38,632 bases of DNA from CAZEAP01 sp964510315 (lineage in GTDB: Bacteria; Planctomycetota; Brocadiia; SM23-32), in NCBI GenBank assembly GCA_964510315.1, contig CAZEAP010000032.1, positions 1 through 38,632 on the forward strand, in the 5' to 3' direction. This document shows, one piece after another, positions 7,277 through 13,877 of this stretch. The notes under the pieces are model-generated. The model had not been told where the DNA came from. It did no database searches and saw only the letters and a list, made by a program, of their open reading frames with translations. Positions within the stretch are counted from its first letter, which is position 1. The number at the start of each line of letters is the position of its first letter. The translations under genes were made by a program, and so were the position numbers.

Positions 7277-8818
7277 TCACTCGTAAAGGTCGGCGACCTT
7301 CCGGGTGACCGTGTCGAACTCCTCCTCCAGGGCGGCGTAGAGACGCTGGAAAACGGGGTAAAACTCGCGGTAGATGCGGCAGTGCTCCTCCTGCACCTCG
7401 TAGCGGTTCACCACGTCTATGGCCTGGTCGCATGCCTCCGGGACGCCGTCCCAGAGACCGGTTCCGACGCCGGCCAGGAGGGCCGCCCCGTAGGCGGGGC
7501 CTTCCTCGGCGTTGATCGTGCAGACGGGATTCTCGTAGACGTCGGCCTGGAGCTGGCGCCAGAATTCGCTCCTGGCCCCGCCGCCGGATAGGCGAATCTG
7601 CTGCACCGGAATGCCCAGCCAGCGCATGATCTCCAGGGAGTCCTTCATGGCGTAGGTGATGCCTTCCAGGATGCTCCGGATGACCTCGGCCTTTCCGTGG
7701 CGGCGGGTCAGGCCCACCAGGGCGCCCCGCGCGTTCGGGTTGGCGTGGGGGGTTCGCTCGCCGGTCAGATAGGGCAGGAAAAGGAGGCCCTCCGCCCCCG
7801 GCATGGCCGTGGCGGCCTCCGCGGTGAGTATCTCGTAGGGGTCCACGTCCTGCTGCTCTGCGCGCTCCCGTTCGACCTCGGCGAGGGCGTCCCTGTACCA
7901 CTGGAACGAGCCCCCGGCGCTGAGCACCACCCCCATCAGGTGCCACTTGCCCGGCACGGCGTGACAGAAGGTGTGGAGCCGGCCCTCCGGGTCGGTGGCC
8001 ACCTCGTCGCTGAAGGCGAACACCACCCCGCTCGTCCCGATGGTGGCGCTGATGACGCCGCTGCGGACGATGCCGTTGCCGACGGCCCCGGCGGCCTGAT
8101 CCCCTCCCCCGCCCACGATGGGCGTGCCGGGCTCCAGCCCCAGCTCCTCGGCCACCGACGCTGAGACCTCGGAGCTGACCTCCGGGGACTCGTAGCAGTC
8201 CGGGAGCAGGTCCCTGTCGATATCCAATGCGTCCAGCAGTTCGTCGCACCAGTCGCGCTCGCGGATGTCCAGCAGCAGAGTCCCGCTGGCGTCGCTGACC
8301 TCCGTGGCGTAGGCGCCACTGAGCCGGAATCGCACGTAGTCCTTCGGGAGCAGCACGTGCCGGCAGCGCTCGTAGTTCTCCGGCTCGTTGTTGCGAACCC
8401 AGAGAATCTTCGGAGCGGTGAAACCGGTGAGCGCCGGGTTGCAGACCAGTTCCAGCAGGCGGTCGTAGCCGACGGACTCGGTGATCTGCTCGCACTCGGC
8501 GGCGGTGCGCTGGTCGTTCCACAGGATGGCCGGGCGGATGATCTCGTCGGCTTCGTCGAGCATCACCAGGCCGTGCATCTGTCCGCTGAGGCCGATTCCC
8601 CGGACCTCTTCGCCGTCGATGCCCGCATCGGCGATAACTTTCTTGATGGACCGGCAGGTTCCCTCCCACCAGTCCTGCGGGTCCTGCTCGCTCCACAGCG
8701 GCTTCGGGGAATAGGCGGGGTATTCGGTGGTGACGGTGGCGATCACTTTGCCGGCTTCGTCGCAGAGCAGGGCCTTCGCTCCGGTCGTGCTCACGTCTAT
8801 CCCCATCAGGTAACCCAT
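7277..8818 (-). CDS. xylB: Xylulokinase (FGGY family)
   Basis: A 513-residue FGGY carbohydrate kinase. The first phosphate-binding segment MGIDVSTTGAKALL opens the protein. IGLSGQMHGLVMLD and ILWNDQR match xylulokinases specifically, and the catalytic Asp240 is in the GGGGDQAAGAVG loop. The second FGGY domain carries LPYLTGERTPHANPNARG and the adenosine loop RLSGGGARSEFWRQ. The enzyme makes xylulose 5-phosphate for the pentose phosphate pathway. The ATG at 8818 is preceded by AAAGGAG at 6-bp spacing, and TTGAAA-N16-TATAAT lies upstream (8863-8890). It is divergent from an arabinokinase-like gene, so the pair points to pentose use. No xylose isomerase is in the window. Confidence 0.9.
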   Translation of the reverse strand: MGYLMGIDVSTTGAKALLCDEAGKVIATVTTEYPAYSPKPLWSEQDPQDWWEGTCRSIKKVIADAGIDGEEVRGIGLSGQMHGLVMLDEADEIIRPAILWNDQRTAAECEQITESVGYDRLLELVCNPALTGFTAPKILWVRNNEPENYERCRHVLLPKDYVRFRLSGAYATEVSDASGTLLLDIRERDWCDELLDALDIDRDLLPDCYESPEVSSEVSASVAEELGLEPGTPIVGGGGDQAAGAVGNGIVRSGVISATIGTSGVVFAFSDEVATDPEGRLHTFCHAVPGKWHLMGVVLSAGGSFQWYRDALAEVERERAEQQDVDPYEILTAEAATAMPGAEGLLFLPYLTGERTPHANPNARGALVGLTRRHGKAEVIRSILEGITYAMKDSLEIMRWLGIPVQQIRLSGGGARSEFWRQLQADVYENPVCTINAEEGPAYGAALLAGVGTGLWDGVPEACDQAIDVVNRYEVQEEHCRIYREFYPVFQRLYAALEEEFDTVTRKVADLYE

Positions 8819-8862
8819 GGCGCGCTCCTTTCGCAGCGTGGTCGGCGGTCGGAAGGGCATCG

Positions 8863-8890
8863 ATTATATGGGGAGCGCCGAGGGTTTCAA
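8863..8890 (-). promoter_or_regulatory. Sigma-70-type promoter for xylulokinase
   Basis: TTGAAA-N16-TATAAT on the minus strand, predicted start near 8856, leader about 38 bases. Confidence 0.7.
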
Positions 8891-8946
8891 AACGCCGCGC
8901 GCACCACCCGGGCGGGCCACCAGAACGCCCAAACGGCGGCTCCAGC

Positions 8947-8975
8947 TTGCCTTCCGCGCCCGGACCGTGGATACT
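8947..8975 (+). promoter_or_regulatory. Possible promoter for the arabinokinase-like gene
   Basis: TTGCCT-N17-GATACT, giving a leader of about 62 bases. It is weaker than most promoters in the window. Divergent from the xylulokinase promoter. Confidence 0.35.
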
Positions 8976-9043
8976 GTAGCGACGACTATGCGGGCATGCC
9001 CCGCTGTTCACCTTCTGCCGACTGCCAGACCCACAGCGAGATC

Positions 9044-10501
9044 ATGAAACTGCTCTTCGAAAACCCCGAGACCCCCGGCCGGCTGCCGGAGGGGTTTCGC
9101 CGGTGCATGGAGCGGAGCGGACCTTCGCTCTTCGCCGCCGGCGAGCCGATCACCGTGGCCCGCGCCCCCGCCCGCATCGACTGCATGGGAGGAATCGCCG
9201 ACTACAGCGGCTCGGTCGTCTTCGAGGGGCCCCTGGGGCGCGCGGCGATAGTCGCCTTCCAACCCCAGGAGGGAACCCGCCTCCGCGTGAGGAGCGACAC
9301 CATGGAGACCGCCGGCCGACCGGCCGACGTCGCCGTCGACCTCGCCGCTCTGCGGGACGGCTCCGGTGCCGTTCGTCCCTACGACGACGTCCGCCACCGG
9401 TTGACCGGCGACCCCGAGCGGGCCTGGGCGGCCTACGTGCTCGGCGTGCCCGCCGTGCTCGAAAGGGAGGGCGTGCTCGCCCTGGAATCGGGCGGCACAT
9501 TCCTGCTGTGGAGCGACATTCCCATCGGCGTCGGTGTGGCCAGCAGCGCGGCGGTCGAGGTGGCCGCCATGTTCGCGATGACCTCCCACTTCGGCGTCCG
9601 GCTCACCGGCACGCGCCTGGCCGAACTCGCCCAGATGGTGGAGAACAACGTCGTCGGCGCCCCCTGCGGCATAATGGACCAGGTCACCGCCGTGCTCGGC
9701 CAGGCCGGCAAGCTGCTGGCCATCCGCTGTCAGCCCGGCGACGGCGAGGCCGCGCAGGTCCTCGGCCAACACGAGCTGCCCGACGGAGTGAAAGTCTACG
9801 GACTCAGCAGCCGGGTGGAGCACAGCGTCGGGGGCAGCGCCTACGCCCGCGCCCGCGTCAGCGCATTCATGGGTCTGAAGATCATCCTGTCCGCGAAGGG
9901 TAGCGGCGGAAGCGAGACGGCCGACGCCGATCATTACCTCTGCAACCTCGAGCCCGACGAATACGTCTCCCGGTTTCGCGGCCTGCTGCCCGAAAGAATC
10001 ACCGGGGAGGAGTTCCTGCAACGGTGGGGGGAGACGACCGACCCGGTCACCAGCGTGGAGCCGGACCTCACCTACCGCGTGCGCGCCGGGACGGACCATC
10101 CCGTCTTCGAGAACCGCCGCGTGCAGGCGTTCATCGACTACATGGACCGCGCGCGTGAGGGCGACCGGACCGCGCTGGTGGAGGCCGGCGGCCTGATGTA
10201 TGCCAGCCACCACTCCTACGGATGGAACTGCGGGCTGGGCTGCGAGGAGACCGACCTGCTGGTCCGGATGGTGCGCCGACGCGGCCCCGAGGAGGGATTC
10301 TACGGCGCCAAGATCACCGGCGGCGGCTCCGGGGGCACGGTGGCCGTCCTGGCCCACGCGGACGCCGAAGGGGGCGTCCGGGAGATCGCCCGCGAATACG
10401 AGTCCGCCACCGGCCTGGAGCCGGACCTCTTCGACGAGACCAGCCCCGGCACCCTCGCCTTCGGCGCACGCCGCTGCCGCCTGCAGGAGGACGCCACGTG
10501 A
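9044..10501 (+). CDS. GHMP sugar kinase resembling the L-arabinokinase kinase domain
   Basis: A 485-residue GHMP kinase. Motif 1 is ARAPARIDCMGGIADYSGS (about residues 39-57), motif 2 is PIGVGVASSAAVEVA (from 160) and motif 3 is GAKITGGGSGGT (421-432). The MGGIADYSGS form, CGIMDQVT...GQAGKLLAIRCQP, RVEHSVGGSAYARARVSAFMG and YLCNLEPDEY track the kinase half of plant L-arabinokinase (ARA1) as I remember it, rather than ordinary galactokinase. The plant protein's N-terminal glycosyltransferase-like half is absent here. The expected reaction is L-arabinose to L-arabinose 1-phosphate; galactose cannot be excluded. The ATG has only a weak ribosome site. The stop overlaps the next start as GTGA. Confidence 0.8.
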   Translation: MKLLFENPETPGRLPEGFRRCMERSGPSLFAAGEPITVARAPARIDCMGGIADYSGSVVFEGPLGRAAIVAFQPQEGTRLRVRSDTMETAGRPADVAVDLAALRDGSGAVRPYDDVRHRLTGDPERAWAAYVLGVPAVLEREGVLALESGGTFLLWSDIPIGVGVASSAAVEVAAMFAMTSHFGVRLTGTRLAELAQMVENNVVGAPCGIMDQVTAVLGQAGKLLAIRCQPGDGEAAQVLGQHELPDGVKVYGLSSRVEHSVGGSAYARARVSAFMGLKIILSAKGSGGSETADADHYLCNLEPDEYVSRFRGLLPERITGEEFLQRWGETTDPVTSVEPDLTYRVRAGTDHPVFENRRVQAFIDYMDRAREGDRTALVEAGGLMYASHHSYGWNCGLGCEETDLLVRMVRRRGPEEGFYGAKITGGGSGGTVAVLAHADAEGGVREIAREYESATGLEPDLFDETSPGTLAFGARRCRLQEDAT

Positions 10502-11076
10502 AAAAGACCGAACTGCTCAAGGCAATCTACCAGGCCCTCCAGTGGGACCGGCTGTACGAGATCGCCCCGGAGGCCACGCGGCAGGAAGTGGACGAGCTTT
10601 TCCAGGACATCCGGCGGCTGCTGGGACCCTCCCCCGAGGAGGACCTCGCGTCCGAGGTCGCCGGGGGCGAGGCCGTCGTGCGCTGTGACGGCGCCTCCAG
10701 CGGCAACCCCGGCCCGGCCGGCATCGGCATGGTCATCCAGACGCCCGACGGGCGGGAGGTGCTGGCCTGGGGACGCTACATCGGGGAAGCCACCAATAAC
10801 GTGGCCGAGTACCGCGCGGCCGTCGCCGGGCTCCGGAAGGCGCTGGAACTGGAGGTTCGCCGCGTCCGGCTGCTGACCGACAGCGAGCTGCTGGTCCGGC
10901 AGATCAGCGGGGAATACCGCGTGAAGAACGCCGGCCTGAAGCCCCTCCACCGCGAGTTGCGGGAAACGCTGGCGGAATTCGAGGAGTGGGAGGTCGAGCA
11001 CGTCGCCCGGGAGGAGAACCGCCGCGTGGACCGCCTCGCCAAAAAGCACACCAAGAACCCCGACGCCGCCCCCTGA
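10498..11076 (+). CDS. RNase HI family protein with N-terminal extension
   Basis: A 192-residue protein. Residues about 57-185 form an RNase H fold with the acidic catalytic set visible: Asp64 (RCDGASSGNPGPAG), Glu104 (NNVAEYRA), Asp128 (LLTDSELLV) and Asp178 (RRVDRLA). NPGPAG and NNVAEY mark the short 'RnhA-like' group lacking the basic protrusion. The first ~56 residues are an acidic helical extension I do not recognise. The likely role is cleaving RNA in RNA-DNA hybrids. The GTG start overlaps the kinase stop (GTGA), and AGGAGG sits 7 bases upstream, so translation is coupled to the kinase. It is followed by repeats and the assembly gap. Confidence 0.8.
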   Translation: MKKTELLKAIYQALQWDRLYEIAPEATRQEVDELFQDIRRLLGPSPEEDLASEVAGGEAVVRCDGASSGNPGPAGIGMVIQTPDGREVLAWGRYIGEATNNVAEYRAAVAGLRKALELEVRRVRLLTDSELLVRQISGEYRVKNAGLKPLHRELRETLAEFEEWEVEHVAREENRRVDRLAKKHTKNPDAAP

Positions 11077-11477
11077 GGCCCCGACCCCTCACCACGCGGT
11101 CGTTCCTCTCTGCCGTCTCGCCTTACTTCCGTCGTCGCCGTCCTTCNNNNNNNNNNNNNNNNNNNNNNNNNNNNNNNNNNNNNNNNNNNNNNNNNNNNNN
11201 NNNNNNNNNNNNNNNNNNNNNNNNNNNNNNNNNNNNNNNNNNNNNNGTGCCCTTCGTGTTCCCCGTGGTTCCTACTTGTCCGTTCGTCTTTCCTCTGCGT
11301 TACTCTGCGCCCTCCGCGGTTCCCCCTCTGCCGTCGTGTCGACTTCCGTCGTCGCCGTCCTTCGTGCCCTTCGTGTTCCCCGTGGTTCCTACTTGTCCGT
11401 TCGTCTTTCCTCTGCGTTCCTCTGCGCCCTTTGCGGTTCCCCCTCTGCCGTCGTGCCTACTTCCGTCGTCCCCTGCC
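11077..11477. repeat. 117-bp tandem repeat of family C units, interrupted by assembly gap
   Basis: From 11247 the sequence repeats with a period of 117 bp (GTGCCCTTCGTGTTCC at 11247 and 11364; CTTCCGTCGTC recurs at 11126, 11343 and 11460). Each unit joins a CCTTCGTG/CCCTTCGTG block and a CTCTGCGTT/CTCTGCGCCC/GCGGTTCCCC block. The bases before the Ns end exactly where those after them begin in the unit, so the gap is probably a whole number of units collapsed in assembly. No gene is present. Confidence 0.85.
11147..11246. other. Assembly gap (100 Ns)
   Basis: Exactly 100 Ns, a scaffolding convention rather than a measured length. It lies inside the 117-bp tandem repeat. Confidence 0.98.
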
Positions 11478-12692
11478 TCATTGTTCTCCGCGGTGGGTGT
11501 CCCCGGTGAGCTTCTCCGAGAACTCGCCGGTCTCCTTGTCCTTGAGGATGAGCTTGGTGCGGCCGTCGGGCATGACTTCCTTTTTGATGATAACCTGGCC
11601 GTCGAGTTCACGCGTCGGCACGCTGATGCGGGGGGTCACCTCCGCCCCGCGCCAGATATCCAGCTCCACCGGCTCCCAGCGGCCGGACTCCGCCGACCGG
11701 TAGCAGGCGTCCAGTATGCAGTTCACCACGTAGCCGTCGTAGAAGGTCTCCCTGGGCTCGATGTCCCCGTCCATCGCACTGAACATGTTCTCGAACATGT
11801 CGGCGTATCCGAGCGCCCGCGCCTCGTTGCCCACGGGGAACAGCCAGCCGGACTCGGCCTCGGCTTTCTCCGAGACGTATCCCTCCCGCTCGCCGCCGAC
11901 GAACATCTCGAAGCCCGTCCTCAGCCAGTGGTTCAGCCAGATGGTGCCGTCCGTGCCGGATACCTCGTCCCGCAGGTCCATTCCCCCGCGGAAGGCCCAG
12001 CTCACCTCGAACTGTCCCACCGCGCCGCTCTCGAAACGCACCAGCGCGATGCCGTGGTCCTCCGCTTCCACCGGGTGGACCAGCGTGTCGGTCCAGCACA
12101 TGACTTCCACGGGGCGTACCTCCTTGCCGACGAAGGTGCGGATGATTTCGGCGCAGTGGCAGCCCATGTCGATGACGGCCCCGCCGCCGGCCAGCTCCGC
12201 GTCCCAGAACCAGGCGCTGTGCGGGCCGGGGTGCGTCTCCCGGGAGCGCACCCACAGCACCTCGCCGATGTCGCCGTTGTGGACCGAGAGCAGGGCCTTC
12301 AGGGTCTTGGGCGTATAAACGAGGTCCTCAAGGTAGCCGGTGAAGACGCCGGCCTCCTCGACCGCCTCCAGCATCTGCTTCGCCTCGGCGGCGTTGCGTC
12401 CCAGCGGCTTGGTGCAGAGGACGGCCTTCCCGGCCTCCGCCGCCCGCTGGACGGCCTCGACGTGCAGGAAGTTGGGCAGGCCGACCACGACGGTGTCGGT
12501 CTCCGGATGCTCGACGGCCTCCTCCAGGTCGCTGGTCCAGTGGGCGATGCTCCACTCCTCGGCGAACTCCCGGGCGTGCTCCTCGGTGCGGGAATAGACC
12601 ACGTGGACGCGGTCGCCGCCCCTTCGTCCATTGAGGGTGAGCGTGTAGAACGTGCCGATCAGCCCGGTGCCCAGCAGGGTTACGCGGTGCAT
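11478..12692 (-). CDS. Gfo/Idh/MocA family NAD(P)-dependent oxidoreductase
   Basis: A 404-residue protein. The N-terminal Rossmann domain opens with VTLLGTGLIGTFYT (GxGxxG); VVVGLPNFLH and the CTKPLGRN segment (the family EKP motif) follow. The C-terminal domain contains GGGAVIDMGCHCAEII, the usual substrate-site region of this family. Members oxidise sugars, inositols or their derivatives in the cytoplasm; the substrate is unknown. AAGGAG lies 7 bases before the ATG, and a promoter TTGAAA-N17-TAGCAT is at 12732-12760. The C-terminal ~40 residues (VIIKKEVMPDGRTKLILKDK) extend a little past the core. The gene's 3' end abuts the 117-bp repeat. Confidence 0.85.
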   Translation of the reverse strand: MHRVTLLGTGLIGTFYTLTLNGRRGGDRVHVVYSRTEEHAREFAEEWSIAHWTSDLEEAVEHPETDTVVVGLPNFLHVEAVQRAAEAGKAVLCTKPLGRNAAEAKQMLEAVEEAGVFTGYLEDLVYTPKTLKALLSVHNGDIGEVLWVRSRETHPGPHSAWFWDAELAGGGAVIDMGCHCAEIIRTFVGKEVRPVEVMCWTDTLVHPVEAEDHGIALVRFESGAVGQFEVSWAFRGGMDLRDEVSGTDGTIWLNHWLRTGFEMFVGGEREGYVSEKAEAESGWLFPVGNEARALGYADMFENMFSAMDGDIEPRETFYDGYVVNCILDACYRSAESGRWEPVELDIWRGAEVTPRISVPTRELDGQVIIKKEVMPDGRTKLILKDKETGEFSEKLTGDTHRGEQ

Positions 12693-12731
12693 GGGTTTTC
12701 TCCTTCTTCTCAGGGTGCCCCTCGTTCCGTG

Positions 12732-12760
12732 ATGCTACCGGCGGGGTACCGGGCTTTCAA
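12732..12760 (-). promoter_or_regulatory. Sigma-70-type promoter for the Gfo/Idh/MocA gene
   Basis: TTGAAA-N17-TAGCAT on the minus strand, predicted start near 12725. Confidence 0.6.
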
Positions 12761-12793
12761 GGCGCTCGGGCTGCCTCGCCGGGGCGTCGGGTA

Positions 12794-12799
12794 TATAAT
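12794..12799 (+). promoter_or_regulatory. TATAAT -10 element giving a leaderless amrS mRNA
   Basis: A consensus TATAAT ends 7 bases before the ATG at 12807, so transcription would start at or one base before the start codon. No ribosome site exists. The -35 is poor (CTGCCT at 12771-12776, 17-bp spacing). Confidence 0.5.
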
Positions 12800-12806
12800 C
12801 GAACCT

Positions 12807-13841
12807 ATGGAGCCGCAGGCATCAGAGCGCGAAGGGCTCTCGAAGAACCTCCCCGGCGGCCGGGTGCGGTGCCTGGCCTGCCAGCGGGGATGCGTTCTCG
12901 GAGACGGGGAACCGGGCTGGTGCGGGGTCCGGCGGAACGAGGACGGCCGCCTGGTTGCGCTCTCCTACGGCCGGGTGGCCGCGCTGCACCCCGCGCGGGT
13001 CGAACGCAAGCCGCTGTTCCACTTCTATCCGGGCGAGATCATGCTTTCGGCCGGCGGGCTGGGGTGCAACTTCCGCTGCCCGGGCTGTCAGAACCGCGAC
13101 CTCTCCTTCGCGCCGGTGCCTGAGGCGCTCGAAGAGGTCAGGGTCATGCCGCCGGAGGAGTTCGCCCGGCGGGCCGAGCAGAGGGAAGACCTGGGTGTGT
13201 GCTGGACCTATAACGAGCCGGCCATCTGGTTCGAATACACCCTCGACGGCGCCCGGCTGGCCCGGCGGGCGGGCCTGAAGACCAGCTACGTCACCAACGG
13301 CTCGCTCACCGCCGAGGCCCTCGACCGGATCGGTCCGCACCTTGACGCCTACCGGGTGGACATCAAGGGGTTCAGCAAGGAGACCTACGCGAAGGTCGCC
13401 AACTTTCCCGCGTTCCGCGGCATCCTGGAGGTCGCCGGGCGAGCGAAGAGGAAATGGCAGATGCACGTGGAGTGCGTGACCAACGTCATCCCCACCATGA
13501 ACGACGGGGAGGAGGAACTGCGGGGGATCGCCGGCTGGATCGCCGGTGCCCTGGGGCCGGAGACGCCGTGGCACGTCACCGCCTTCGCCCCGCAGGGTGA
13601 CCTCGCCCACCTGTCACGCACCCCCGTGGGCACGCTGGAGAGGGCGCGGGAGATCGGCCTGGAGGAGGGGCTTCGGTACGTATATCTGGGCAACGTCCCC
13701 GCACATCCGGCGGAGGACACGTGGTGCCCCGACTGCGGCGAACTGCTGATCCAGCGGAGCCGCCCCGGCCCGCCCACCATCTACCTGAAAGAGGGCAACT
13801 GCCCCGCCTGCGGAAGAGCCATCCCCGGCCGTTGGCGCTGA
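12807..13841 (+). CDS. amrS: AmmeMemoRadiSam-type radical SAM enzyme (AmrS)
   Basis: A 344-residue radical SAM protein. The cluster ligands are Cys87, Cys91 and Cys94 in LGCNFRCPGCQN. The N-terminus carries a Cys-rich segment (Cys22, 25, 29, 39; RCLACQRGC...WCGVR), and the C-terminus two CxxC pairs (CPDCGEL and CPACGRA). This layout is that of AmrS, often mislabelled 'pyruvate formate-lyase activating enzyme'. AmrS usually sits beside Memo and AMMECR1-like proteins, which are absent here, and its substrate is not settled. It is not a sulfatase-maturing anSME, although sulfatases lie downstream. The mRNA is predicted leaderless (TATAAT at 12794). Confidence 0.85.
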   Translation: MEPQASEREGLSKNLPGGRVRCLACQRGCVLGDGEPGWCGVRRNEDGRLVALSYGRVAALHPARVERKPLFHFYPGEIMLSAGGLGCNFRCPGCQNRDLSFAPVPEALEEVRVMPPEEFARRAEQREDLGVCWTYNEPAIWFEYTLDGARLARRAGLKTSYVTNGSLTAEALDRIGPHLDAYRVDIKGFSKETYAKVANFPAFRGILEVAGRAKRKWQMHVECVTNVIPTMNDGEEELRGIAGWIAGALGPETPWHVTAFAPQGDLAHLSRTPVGTLERAREIGLEEGLRYVYLGNVPAHPAEDTWCPDCGELLIQRSRPGPPTIYLKEGNCPACGRAIPGRWR

Positions 13842-13877
13842 AAAGCAGGAGCAGCGCGGTACTGCCGCCGCGAGCCG

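Noticed and set aside
11077..11477. Coding repeat protein across the gap
   Set aside because: The open frame passes through the Ns and a 117-bp repeat, a multiple of three, so it stays open by arithmetic. There is no start site, and the units match non-coding repeats elsewhere.
12807..13841. Radical SAM gene as pyruvate formate-lyase activator or sulfatase-maturing enzyme
   Set aside because: N- and C-terminal cysteine pairs and overall layout fit AmrS. There is no SPASM-type domain as in anSME, and no glycyl-radical enzyme is nearby.
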